In this document: one piece after another, positions 52,924 to 61,649 of the stretch | Layout: every line of letters starts with the position of its first letter | How positions within the stretch are numbered: position 1 is the stretch's first letter | Source of the DNA: Mucinivorans hirudinis | GTDB lineage: Bacteria; Bacteroidota; Bacteroidia; Bacteroidales; Rikenellaceae | Reading direction: 5' to 3' | Assembly: GCA_000723505.1 (NCBI GenBank) | Contig: HG934468.1 | Span: 2,202,798-2,266,797, forward strand | Length of the DNA: 64,000 nucleotides | The notes under the pieces: model-generated | What the model saw: only the letters and a program-made list of their open reading frames with translations | Told to the model about the DNA's origin: nothing | The model's database searches: none | Position numbers and translations under genes: made by a program

Positions 52924-53850
52924 CTAAAATTTATAGCTGAATCCTATAAGGTTTTCATACTGATATTTAGGCATAAATAGTGATGGGGAGGATAGTCCGT
53001 AATTACTGCTAAGGATGAGTTGCAGATAGAGCTCGTCGAAGAGATGGACGTTAGCCACCAACTCGAACATAAACGAGGGGCGCAGGCGAGCCAAGTCGTT
53101 ATATCGTTGGTTTACCACCGAGTTATATGGTTTACGAGTAGGCTGTTGAATTGTGCCGTTCACATCCAAGGATATTATTTTAGATATTTTGAGTTTGCTG
53201 CGAACCATCAATGTAGGCATCAACTCCCACACTCCCTTGTAGTTCCCATCCCGCAATTCGCCGTTGGCGATGACAAACTCTGCCTTCTCTCGCTCCGCTC
53301 CGCTCAGTTGCGACAAATCTTTGTCCAAAATCTTCCAGCGTGAATGTCCGTAAGCAACCCCGAGGCTGAAACTGAACCAAAAGCGACGTGATGAGTACCC
53401 CCACGGCTGATATAGCGCAACAGCCTGATGGACACCCATAACACCTCGTTCGAGGTTGTTTCTGAAGATATAGCCGCAACTCAGAAACGACTTGCGCTGT
53501 ACCAATGTGTCACCCTGCCCTGCCTTGTAACAGTTGATATTCATCATCGCTGCCATATAGGAGGCGTTTTTGACCTTGCCACTGTCGTCATTTCTGAAGT
53601 AGTTTATCGTTCCCAAGTAGTAACTGTCTCTGCGAGCCGAGTATTCAAGGAATCCGCGCAGAGAACTTTTGAAATCTATCTTTTGGTCATACTCTTTATA
53701 GGAGCTCGAAAACGAGATTCCGGCACTGCCGCGAAGGGTGTTTGCCCTGACCGGGTCGAAAATAAAGTCGCCCACAGCATAGTTCTGACCCTGTGCCTGA
53801 TAGTGGCAAAAGAGCAGCGTAATGAATGATAGTAGTATGAGTTTTTTCAT
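52924..53850 (-). CDS. Outer membrane beta-barrel protein, function unknown
   Basis: 308 residues from MKKLILLSFITLLFCHYQAQ (signal). Amphipathic strands with Tyr/Arg throughout, ending ENLIGFSYKF (terminal Phe), as for outer-membrane barrels. Family not recognised. It starts 14 nt after the cytochrome-SUMF1 gene, so the pair is an operon and may work together. Confidence 0.7.
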   Translation of the reverse strand: MKKLILLSFITLLFCHYQAQGQNYAVGDFIFDPVRANTLRGSAGISFSSSYKEYDQKIDFKSSLRGFLEYSARRDSYYLGTINYFRNDDSGKVKNASYMAAMMNINCYKAGQGDTLVQRKSFLSCGYIFRNNLERGVMGVHQAVALYQPWGYSSRRFWFSFSLGVAYGHSRWKILDKDLSQLSGAEREKAEFVIANGELRDGNYKGVWELMPTLMVRSKLKISKIISLDVNGTIQQPTRKPYNSVVNQRYNDLARLRPSFMFELVANVHLFDELYLQLILSSNYGLSSPSLFMPKYQYENLIGFSYKF

Positions 53851-53864
53851 CGGAAACCGGTTAA

Positions 53865-55364
53865 TTACTGTGTACAAACAACTCTAAATCCTATTGCCTT
53901 TACGTCCGAATACCACCAAATGCTTTTGGGCTGTTGCGGGTCTGTTTTAAGCCATTTATCGTGCTCTGTATGAGAGCGTGCAGCGCAACGTAGCGCCGCA
54001 GCATCGTCTGCGTAGCCTCCTCCGCGAACCACGTACTCCTCGCCTCCATCGCGCACCCAAGGATTCAACTCGCCCTCTGCCCATTGGGAGTAGGCATCCG
54101 CGCGGTAGATGTCCGCACAATACTCCATCACGTTGCCCAGCATATTTTTGAGTCCGAATGGGTTAGCAGCTACACGTGCAGGCTCGGCGGTGCGGTTCTT
54201 GCTATTATTCTTGTATATGGCAAAGGTATTGATAACTGCTGTGTCGGCATCAAACAAGAAACGCCAAAAACCCGTATTCGAGAACTTGCCGGGCTCTCCC
54301 TCAAAGAAGTACGGAGTTGTTGTACCGCCACGTGCTGCATACTCCCACTCGGCTTCGGTTGGCAGTCGATATTTTTTGCCGGTCTTTTTCGATAACCATT
54401 GGCAGTAAGTCTGAGCCGCATAGTGTGTCATCGTGATTGCCGGACGCTCACCTCCGCCCCAGCCTTGGTCGGGCAGCCCGAATGGAGGCGTTGGTCCGCT
54501 GACGGCATCAACATTCGGGTCGGAATTATTGGCGTAGACCAATGCGGGAGCGGTTCTCCCCTCGGACATAGTCTCGGCATAAAAAGCCCAGTACTCATCC
54601 CAGCTAACCTCAATCTCTCCCATCCAAAATTGCGATATTTTTACGGACTTTTGCGCCTCATCTTCGTTTCTGAATTTTTCGTCTGCGGGGCTGCCTATCG
54701 TAAAGCTCCCCTCGGGAATAGCCACCATTCGAAAACTTATGTTAGTCCCCGGTATCTTTTCCGTGAAATTCTCGAAGGCATCCACCGAGGTTGCCTCCGT
54801 GAAGAGTTCTCCATCTTTTCGTTGAGTCGGTATGCCCTTCATCTTCGAGTGTGAGTAGTTTGGGTTGTGGTGTCCCGCGTCTAAGTGGCAGTCGATACAG
54901 TTTAGTTCCAATTTCTCTTCATTCTCGGTATAGTATAGGTGTGCGATGGCTCCTTCATCGCTCAGGCGCGAGGGAAAGAGTTGCGTGTGGCATCTTTTAC
55001 ACGACTCGTTAAATACTATCCCACGGGCGTATTCCAACTGCGATTTGCTCTCCCAATCAATCTCTGCGGAGTCCTTGGTCCAGTAACTCCAAATATCTTT
55101 TATGCCTGATTTAATCTTAGTTGTGAGGTGTTTAGCAGTGCCGCGCGGCGGCAGGTGGCAATCAACACACTCGACAGAGACACCACTGCGACTATTATTG
55201 TGAACAGATTTGAGGAAACTTTTATCGCTTTCGGGATGTATATGGCAAGAGGTGCAGGCATCATTTTTCGAAGAATTTACATAATAATTATTAAGACCTA
55301 CCGTTATAATTGTGCCCGCAGCAAAGGAAGAGAGGATAATCAAAATAATTTTTTTTGTTTTCAT
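53865..55364 (-). CDS. Tetraheme NapC/NrfH-type cytochrome fused to SUMF1 (formylglycine-enzyme-like) domain
   Basis: 499 residues from MKTKKIILIILSSFAAGTII, one N-terminal membrane anchor. Four CxxCH haem sites: CTSCH (37-41), CVDCH (66-70), CKRCH (122-126), CIDCH (156-160), as in NapC/NrfH quinol oxidases. From ~209 a SUMF1/EgtB/PvdO domain: FRMVAIPEGSFTIGSPADE, TMTHYAAQTYCQWLSKKTG, YRLPTEAEWEYAARGG, VVRGGGYADDA, IGFRVVC. Periplasmic. The fusion suggests electron delivery from the quinone pool to an oxidation step or a structural use of the SUMF1 fold. Promoter TAGCTTTG at 55386..55393 with CAAA 19 nt away. Confidence 0.85.
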   Translation of the reverse strand: MKTKKIILIILSSFAAGTIITVGLNNYYVNSSKNDACTSCHIHPESDKSFLKSVHNNSRSGVSVECVDCHLPPRGTAKHLTTKIKSGIKDIWSYWTKDSAEIDWESKSQLEYARGIVFNESCKRCHTQLFPSRLSDEGAIAHLYYTENEEKLELNCIDCHLDAGHHNPNYSHSKMKGIPTQRKDGELFTEATSVDAFENFTEKIPGTNISFRMVAIPEGSFTIGSPADEKFRNEDEAQKSVKISQFWMGEIEVSWDEYWAFYAETMSEGRTAPALVYANNSDPNVDAVSGPTPPFGLPDQGWGGGERPAITMTHYAAQTYCQWLSKKTGKKYRLPTEAEWEYAARGGTTTPYFFEGEPGKFSNTGFWRFLFDADTAVINTFAIYKNNSKNRTAEPARVAANPFGLKNMLGNVMEYCADIYRADAYSQWAEGELNPWVRDGGEEYVVRGGGYADDAAALRCAARSHTEHDKWLKTDPQQPKSIWWYSDVKAIGFRVVCTQ

Positions 55365-55385
55365 AGTTAAGTTTAGGGTTTTACG

Positions 55386-55393
55386 CAAAGCTA
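55386..55393 (-). promoter_or_regulatory. -7 box of the cytochrome-SUMF1 gene
   Basis: TAGCTTTG on the minus strand, with TTTG 19 nt further upstream (55413..55416 on the plus strand as CAAA). Confidence 0.6.
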
Positions 55394-55425
55394 ATTATTA
55401 TTTCGATTATTTCAAAAAAAATCTC

Positions 55426-55433
55426 TACCTTTG
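55426..55433 (+). promoter_or_regulatory. -7 box of tmRNA
   Basis: TACCTTTG, 114 nt upstream of the mature tmRNA 5' end; a long precursor leader is implied. Confidence 0.55.
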
Positions 55434-55451
55434 CTGCGTGGTTTTTTTGAT

Positions 55452-55540
55452 TGTGATATGTGATATTGTGATTTGTGATTCTCTTCTGGCTCATTTATCC
55501 CACTATTCACAAATCACATATCACAATATCACATATCACA
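55452..55540. repeat. Heptamer inverted-repeat element, copy 2 (tmRNA leader)
   Basis: Left arm (55452..55478) consists of TGTGATA/TGTGATT units; the right arm (55507..55540) is its complement with one extra unit. It can form a ~27 bp hairpin with a ~28 nt loop immediately 5' of the tmRNA, within the precursor. Confidence 0.75.
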
Positions 55541-55547
55541 GAAGAAT

Positions 55548-55951
55548 GGGGCTGACCGGTTTTGACAGCAGGTCAAGGCGACAGAGTAAGCGTGTCGAGG
55601 GTTGTAGGGGCACTCGTTAAACAGAACTTTCAAACATTAACTGGCAATAATAGCTATCAACTCGCTGCGTAATTTCACTAAGTGAAATCGCTTAATTCCC
55701 GCCGCCAAGGCTGCGGTAGGAACGAGTACTCAGAGGGTGAGAGACCTCTTTTAGCTCTCATTTTCACCGAGTATCATCAAATTAAAAGATAGCTTGCGAG
55801 GGCATCCCGACCTCCGAGCGAAATTTAAGGGATTAAGTTGCGGCTCAGGGTGTCCGTTCTCATACCGCAATCGAAAAACAAAGACGGAATACACACGTAG
55901 AAAGCACTGGGGCTTCTTGTTTGGACGAGGGTTCGATTCCCTCCAGCTCCA
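55548..55951 (+). ncRNA. ssrA: tmRNA
   Basis: 404 nt. The 5' GGGGCTGACCGGTTTTGACA start and the 3' GGTTCGATTCCCTCCAGCTC end form the tRNA-like acceptor and T-arm. The tag frame reads GGC AAT AAT AGC ... GCT GCG TAA, i.e. GNNSYQLAA, close to Bacteroidota tags ending in LAA. It rescues stalled ribosomes with SmpB. CCA is not encoded (discriminator A then CTT). Confidence 0.96.
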
Positions 55952-56067
55952 CTTAATGCAGTTTATTATCAGCTGTATGTCTGCAAGAAGGGGCTAGCTC
56001 GGATATTCCGAGTTAGCCCCTTCTTGCATTAGGAAGATGGTTTACTAAATCCGTTCGGTGCGTGACC

Positions 56068-56544
56068 TTAACCGTTGTATTCTGCAATAATCTGCTCCAC
56101 TTCGCCCGCAGTAACGCGCGGATAAATCTTCTCGCCAACCATTACCACAGGCGCAAGTCCGCACGCTCCGACACAACGCAAACAACCCAACGAGAAGAGA
56201 CCATCCGAGGTTGTGCCCCCGACCTTGATGCCCAATCGCCGTTCAAACTCCGTCACAATAGCCTCAGCACCACGAACATAACAAGCCGTGCCTGTGCAAA
56301 TGCTAATTGGATTTTTGCCCTTTGGCGTCATTGTGAATAGCGAGTAGAAGGTTACTACGCCATAGACCTTGGAGACAGGTATTTGCAAGCAGTGGGCAAT
56401 AGCCTCCTGCACCTGCTGCGGCAAGTAGCCGAAGTGCTCCTGCGCTTTATGGAGTATATTAATCAATTCGCCCGAGTCATTGCGGAAATTAGCACAGAGA
56501 TTGGCGATGAACTCCTGTTGCTGAGGTTTTAGAGAGTTACACAT
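56068..56544 (-). CDS. NuoE/HndA-type [2Fe-2S] subunit
   Basis: 158 residues. Thioredoxin-like [2Fe-2S] ligands C83-x4-C88 (CTGTACYVRG) and C124-x3-C128 (CVGACGLAP). The N-terminal helical part (GELINILHKAQEHFGYLPQQ) is typical of the 24-kDa subunit. It is the electron-transfer partner of NuoF/HndC-like subunits, but no such gene is adjacent. Promoter TATATTTG at 56659..56666. Confidence 0.9.
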   Translation of the reverse strand: MCNSLKPQQQEFIANLCANFRNDSGELINILHKAQEHFGYLPQQVQEAIAHCLQIPVSKVYGVVTFYSLFTMTPKGKNPISICTGTACYVRGAEAIVTEFERRLGIKVGGTTSDGLFSLGCLRCVGACGLAPVVMVGEKIYPRVTAGEVEQIIAEYNG

Positions 56545-56658
56545 ATCTATTTTTCTCTTTTACTTGTACGATAATTTATTGTGTGAGTCTGTAATATATT
56601 TTCTGATAATGTGTTATATATTACCATCCATTGAGAAATGTAACTGAGTATCATTGTA

Positions 56659-56666
56659 CAAATATA
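56659..56666 (-). promoter_or_regulatory. -7 box of the NuoE-like gene
   Basis: TATATTTG on the minus strand, ~115 nt before the ATG. Confidence 0.4.
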
Positions 56667-56767
56667 ATGTAAATTGAGCGAAATAAAAATTTATTTTTTC
56701 TTCTCTTTCCCTCTTACCAGCCCGTCCTCATTACCCGCGATGAGCGTTGTGCCCTATTCCGATTCTC

Positions 56768-58366
56768 CTAGAATCCTCTGCCGAACATAGACCAAAACTC
56801 GCGTTTGAGCCCATCCCAGCTATGAACTGCGCTTCCGGCAAAGTCTGCAGAATATTTGGTGATTAGCTCTCGTGCCTTTCGGGACTCACCCTTTGCCATT
56901 AGTGCCTTTGCTTTGGATTCTATCTCCTCTTGTTCTTCAAACATTTTCTTCTCCAGACGCATAGCCTCACTCTCCATTTTGTTTTTTGTCTTACCCCAAG
57001 CGACCTGTGCTAAGCGGTTCGCCTCGCGGAACTTCCACAGGAACGAATCTTCGCGATAACGTTTCTGACCGCATACGGCAAAACCCTCGGGCAGCGAAAG
57101 TGCACCCGAATAGATGGGTATGCGCGGACTTTGAGCCGGATTGTCCACCGAGAAGTATGCTACTGCACCAATCTCGTCAGGCAACCAGCTACGGCACTGA
57201 ACCACAAATGAATATGAGCACCAACACACAGGGACGGTGCGCTGAAACTCAATCGCGCCCGGTTTTAGGGTATTGACCAAGTTGCGCATATCCGTAGACA
57301 TCCAATGGTTCATTATTGGCGAGGTCACGCTGTCGATTTTCTCCAAACCGTCATCACCCTTGCTCTTGACTGCTACCTTCAGGTTTTTAAGCATATCGAA
57401 TCGGCTACCCTCATAGTTTTCACGGTAGACTGCAATAGCTCTTTGGGGTGAAACCAACTGGTCGGGCTTTACGGAAAATGGCAGCTCTTCTGCATCATAT
57501 TTCAAGTCGAGCGATGGGGCTAAAGAGCTCATAACATAGTAGTCACGAATGGCAAAAGGTTTGCCCGTGCCTATGACTTTCCAAAACTTGAAGGGCTCTT
57601 TGCCGTCCCAAAGCCCCAATTTTTTAGCCCGTTCGCGCAAATCCTTGCTGTACATAAAATAGTCGGGGTTGTTGAAATCCACATCGGAGATTCGTGCAAT
57701 ATTTGCCGAGATACCTACGTGGTCATCGGGCACTCGCTGTGCCACCCACATTGCAGTAGGTTTGCCCTGTTTGCCCGAACCGACAATCTCCAGCTGCCAC
57801 ACCTCATTGGGGTCGGCAAAAGTTAGGCATTCGCCGCCATCGCCAAAGCCATACTCCTCGACCAATTCACCGATAAGTCCGATTGCCTGTCTTGCCGTTG
57901 TGCAGCGTTGCAATACAATGCGTTGTAGTTCCTCGATGAGAAATAGCCCCTGTTCGTTGCGCAATTCTCGTTTACCGCCAAATGTGGTTTCTCCGATGGC
58001 TAACTGCTTTTCGTTGAGGCAGGGGTAGCCGAAGTTGAGGTATGAAAAGGTCTCCGGTGCTGCGGGAATAGTCCCCTTGATTGTAACTCCGCGCATATCG
58101 TGCGGTTCTTCGGTTTTGAGCAGTCCCCAGTAGATTGTGTCGCGTGCCCCCGACTCGAATTTGCGACGCGGAACAACCGTTGCCCACGTTCGGTAGTTGC
58201 CATCGCAGCTGTGCGAGGTCATAACCGAACCATCGGTCGATGCTTTTTTGCCCACCAGCAGTGCGGTGCAGCTCTCAGAATAGTCCGTACCCCAAACAGG
58301 GTCATTGTTTTGTGCCGTAAGCGTTCCGCAAAGCAGCGCGCATAAAAGTAGTAGTGCCTTTTTCAT
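56768..58366 (-). CDS. C69-family dipeptidase, secreted
   Basis: 532 residues; signal MKKALLLLCALLCGTLTAQ. Nucleophile Cys33 in ESCTALLVGKKASTDGSVM, then MTSHSCDGNYRTW, LNFGYPCLNEKQLAIGETTF and DHVGISANIARI, as in C69 (PepD-like) Ntn hydrolases. It splits dipeptides in the periplasm. Cys normally becomes N-terminal by self-processing. Confidence 0.92.
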   Translation of the reverse strand: MKKALLLLCALLCGTLTAQNNDPVWGTDYSESCTALLVGKKASTDGSVMTSHSCDGNYRTWATVVPRRKFESGARDTIYWGLLKTEEPHDMRGVTIKGTIPAAPETFSYLNFGYPCLNEKQLAIGETTFGGKRELRNEQGLFLIEELQRIVLQRCTTARQAIGLIGELVEEYGFGDGGECLTFADPNEVWQLEIVGSGKQGKPTAMWVAQRVPDDHVGISANIARISDVDFNNPDYFMYSKDLRERAKKLGLWDGKEPFKFWKVIGTGKPFAIRDYYVMSSLAPSLDLKYDAEELPFSVKPDQLVSPQRAIAVYRENYEGSRFDMLKNLKVAVKSKGDDGLEKIDSVTSPIMNHWMSTDMRNLVNTLKPGAIEFQRTVPVCWCSYSFVVQCRSWLPDEIGAVAYFSVDNPAQSPRIPIYSGALSLPEGFAVCGQKRYREDSFLWKFREANRLAQVAWGKTKNKMESEAMRLEKKMFEEQEEIESKAKALMAKGESRKARELITKYSADFAGSAVHSWDGLKREFWSMFGRGF

Positions 58367-58383
58367 AATATGTTGTGGAATTA

Positions 58384-59253
58384 TTATTTTCGCTCACCGA
58401 TATATAAACCCGAAATGGTGATGGCAATGCCGATGATTTTCGCCAACCCCAGCCTCTCATCCAGTATAAAGAAGCTAGCTACAGCCGTAATACTCGGCAT
58501 CAGATTTATAAAAATAGATGTCCGTGCAACACCTATACTACGCAGTGCATCGGCATATAAGACAAACGCCAATGTGGAGCAGAATATCCCTAACACCGCC
58601 ACGCGCCACACCCACTGCAAATCCCATACCAACGCCGACAACTTGTCCCAATCAAAGAGGTAGAGCAGCGGAATAAGTATCATCGCCGAAAAAACGTTCT
58701 GCCACGCCACAATCGAGAAGGAGTTAAATCGTTCCGACAACCTCTTGACCATCACCGTGTAAATCATCGCCGTAACCACTGCCCCAAACAGCAACAGCAC
58801 CCCGAGCAAGCGTCCCGAAATTTCGTCTAAGCCATCCCCAAAGATAACCAGCAAAACTCCGACCATCGAAATTCCCAGACCCACCCACAACATCCTCGAC
58901 ACTCTTTCGCCATTGGCGAAGTAGGCTAAAAGCGGTGTAAAGAGAGGTATCACGGCAATTACAATGCACGCCAACGTTGGCGACACATTCAGAACACCGT
59001 ATGTTTCAAAGAGAAAATATCCGATAGGTTCTGCTATTACCAAACAGCCGAAAATGAGCACGTCGCGCCGCGTGAGGGGTTGAAGCTTACCGGTTATCTT
59101 GGCTATGGAAAACATCAGAGTCATTGCTATCAAAACCCGAAATGTGACCAACATCAACGGCGAGAGATATTCGAGAGAAGATTTTGTAAAGATAAATGAT
59201 AAACCCCATAAAATGACGGCAATAAGTATTCCGACTGTGTTTTTGAACTGCAT
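58384..59253 (-). CDS. EamA-family (DMT) transporter
   Basis: 289 residues, ten predicted membrane helices in two EamA repeats (AVILWGLSFIFTKSSLEYLS opening; FCSTLAFVLYADALRSIG in the second). Inner-membrane metabolite exporter or importer; substrate unknown. A perfect palindrome lies between its -7 box and ATG (59255..59276). Confidence 0.9.
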   Translation of the reverse strand: MQFKNTVGILIAVILWGLSFIFTKSSLEYLSPLMLVTFRVLIAMTLMFSIAKITGKLQPLTRRDVLIFGCLVIAEPIGYFLFETYGVLNVSPTLACIVIAVIPLFTPLLAYFANGERVSRMLWVGLGISMVGVLLVIFGDGLDEISGRLLGVLLLFGAVVTAMIYTVMVKRLSERFNSFSIVAWQNVFSAMILIPLLYLFDWDKLSALVWDLQWVWRVAVLGIFCSTLAFVLYADALRSIGVARTSIFINLMPSITAVASFFILDERLGLAKIIGIAITISGLYIGERK

Positions 59254-59254
59254 A

Positions 59255-59276
59255 TTTGCTAAAAAATTTTAGCAAA
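59255..59276. promoter_or_regulatory. Palindrome at the EamA promoter
   Basis: TTTGCTAAAA-AA-TTTTAGCAAA overlaps the minus-strand -7 box TACTTTTG (59273..59280) and abuts the ATG. Candidate operator for a dimeric repressor. Confidence 0.5.
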
Positions 59277-59292
59277 AGTAAATAAAAAAGAG

Positions 59293-59300
59293 TAACTTTG
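59293..59300 (+). promoter_or_regulatory. -7 box of the M23 peptidase gene
   Basis: TAACTTTG, 24 nt before the ATG at 59325. Confidence 0.55.
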
Positions 59301-59324
59301 CATATTGTCATTAATATATTTCAG

Positions 59325-60371
59325 ATGAAACGAATAGCCATTATATTTTTTGCAATACTACTTACTTGTGCATCGCAGGCGCAGACCCGTAAGCGTAGCT
59401 CTTCCGTTCCCAAACAACGGACAATCGAAGAGATGCCGCGAGTTGCCATTGACACTGTCACCACTGCCGACCCCGAAACCAAGGTTATCATATACAGCAA
59501 TAACTCGTGGGAGTTCTATCATCCCGCTATAAAAGAGCGCCTTGCCGACCTTGATGTGTATAAGTATAATTGGGATACAACCCAGATTTTCGCCTATAAA
59601 AATATTGAACTTACCGACCTGCCCGAGCTCATCGAGCTCCGCCTTATAGATTCGTTAGTGCAATATTGCGCACCTGCAACGGGCAGGGTGTCATCGAAAT
59701 ATGGCATCCGTCGCCGTCGCAATCACAATGGTACGGACTTATCCCTACCTCTGGGTGTCCCCTTTCACGCAACTTTTGACGGTAAGGTTCGCTATGCCAA
59801 ATGGAATTCGGGAGGATATGGTTACCTGACCATTATTCGCCATCCGAACGGGCTGGAGTCGTGGTATGCCCACCAAAGTAAGTTGAATGTAAAACCGGGG
59901 GACTATGTAAAAGCCGGACAGATAATCGGTTTTTGCGGAAATTCGGGGCGTAGCCGTGGCAACCACCTCCACTTTGAATTGCGATATAAAGACCAGTCGT
60001 TTGACTCAGAATTTTTGATAGATTTTGAGACCGGGCAACTTCGTTATCAGACTTTTGTCTTGGATAAGAAGTATTTCAACATACGTTCGCGCGCCTCGGA
60101 GATTCTCGAGGAGGACGACTATGATGCCGACCTACCCGAATCTTTGCTTGCGGATGCGGACGAGACCACAATAGAAAATGTTCAGAGTGCCCCCAAACCT
60201 AAGCCTGCTCAAGCGACAACCGGAGCTATATATCATACTATTGTTAAGGGTGACAACCTCGGCAAAATAGCGATAAAATATGGTGTTCCAATCGACCAGA
60301 TTTGCAGCTTGAACGGAATTAATCGCTCAACGACACTTGCCCTTAAGCGCAAATTGCTAATTAAAAAATAG
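59325..60371 (+). CDS. M23 peptidase with C-terminal LysM
   Basis: 348 residues from MKRIAIIFFAILLTCASQAQ (signal; nine upstream codons overlap the promoter). M23 (LytM) zinc site: NHNGTDLSLPLGVPF with H-x3-D, and HLHFELRY near residue 210. An acidic linker precedes one LysM (KGDNLGKIAIKYGVPIDQIC). Peptidoglycan endopeptidase or its regulator. Confidence 0.92.
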   Translation: MKRIAIIFFAILLTCASQAQTRKRSSSVPKQRTIEEMPRVAIDTVTTADPETKVIIYSNNSWEFYHPAIKERLADLDVYKYNWDTTQIFAYKNIELTDLPELIELRLIDSLVQYCAPATGRVSSKYGIRRRRNHNGTDLSLPLGVPFHATFDGKVRYAKWNSGGYGYLTIIRHPNGLESWYAHQSKLNVKPGDYVKAGQIIGFCGNSGRSRGNHLHFELRYKDQSFDSEFLIDFETGQLRYQTFVLDKKYFNIRSRASEILEEDDYDADLPESLLADADETTIENVQSAPKPKPAQATTGAIYHTIVKGDNLGKIAIKYGVPIDQICSLNGINRSTTLALKRKLLIKK

Positions 60372-60576
60372 CAATTTGAATGGTTGAGCACTTGTTTTTA
60401 GCAAGGACACTTAAATCAATAGTTCATTAAAATTTTTTAGATGCTCTAACCCCGCGCTTGCCTCGGGATGATGTGGGGAGATATTATATTCAATGTCAAG
60501 ATATTACGCGAATCTTCAACTGATTATGCTTAAGTAAATTACGCTGCTCAATTTATCAACGCTCTAAACCTAAAAT

Positions 60577-61470
60577 ATGCTGAAAGTTACACCAATAGGA
60601 GCAATAGATATAGGCTCGAATGCCATACGATTACAGGTTACCAATGTCGAGGAGTATGTCGGTGAAACTGTTTTCAAGAAGGTTACTTGGATAAGGATTC
60701 CGTTACGTCTTGGTGGTGACGTATTTACGAGCGGGGTGATAACAGAACAGAGGAGAGCACACCTTCTGGAGGTGATGAAGGGGTTTCGTCATATTATGAA
60801 TGCCTATGACGTAAAACTATACCGTGCCTGTGCCACAAGTGCAATGCGTGAGGCGGTGAACGGCAAGGAGATAGTAGATTTCATCTACCAGCAGGCTGAT
60901 ATAAAGATAGAGATTATCGGTGGGCAGCAGGAGGCGGATATTATCTTTGCCAGTGGTCTCTCGCAGGTGATTCAGGACAATAATACATATCTTTTTGTGG
61001 ATGTGGGCGGTGGCAGTACTGAGTTGACGGTTTTTGCCGATGGCAAGCGTATCGACTCGCGCTCGTTCCCTGTTGGTACGGTGCGGATGTTGTCGGGTAG
61101 CGTGGGCGAGGAGGTATGGAAAGATATTAAAAAGTGGTTGAAGTTTCAAATGCTTCGCTACACGCCTACGACCGTAGTGGGGTCGGGCGGTAATATCAGC
61201 AAGGTGCAAAAGATGCTCAGCAAAAAGGAGAAAGAGACAATGAGCTATACCGAGATGAAGGTTTTGTATGACTATATTGACTCCTTTACAATGGAGGAGC
61301 GGGTGCATAAACTCAGACTAAATCAACACCGTGCAGACGTGATAATTCCTGCTCTGAAGATTTTTTTGACCGTTATGAAGTGTTGCAAAATAAACCAAGT
61401 TGTTGTTCCGAAGATGGGTATGGTTGAGGGTATCACTAAGTTGTTGTGGGAGGGGGAGAGTGAAAAATGA
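60577..61470 (+). CDS. Ppx/GppA phosphatase family protein
   Basis: 297 residues. AIDIGSNAIRLQV start, ACATSAMREAVN, FVDVGGGSTELTVF with the conserved Glu and Gly-rich loop. Hydrolyses polyphosphate or pppGpp. It is the short (N-terminal two domain) form, without the HD part of long Ppx. Confidence 0.9.
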   Translation: MLKVTPIGAIDIGSNAIRLQVTNVEEYVGETVFKKVTWIRIPLRLGGDVFTSGVITEQRRAHLLEVMKGFRHIMNAYDVKLYRACATSAMREAVNGKEIVDFIYQQADIKIEIIGGQQEADIIFASGLSQVIQDNNTYLFVDVGGGSTELTVFADGKRIDSRSFPVGTVRMLSGSVGEEVWKDIKKWLKFQMLRYTPTTVVGSGGNISKVQKMLSKKEKETMSYTEMKVLYDYIDSFTMEERVHKLRLNQHRADVIIPALKIFLTVMKCCKINQVVVPKMGMVEGITKLLWEGESEK

Positions 61471-61649
61471 AGAGTCATTTTTCCTCGGTTAGAAATCTGT
61501 GTGGCAAAATGAGGGTGATTGAAAGATTATTCGCTCCGTTGGCAAGGATAGCGTTAATGTATATATTTGGTTAATTATAAATTTAATTTATTCGGTCACT
61601 CCAAGCGCAGCGAAGAGGGACGGCAGACAAGTTAATAAACGAAAATACA

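Noticed and set aside
60372-60576. Possible small gene or RNA between the M23 and Ppx genes
   Set aside because: No open frame, promoter box or strong hairpin was found there.
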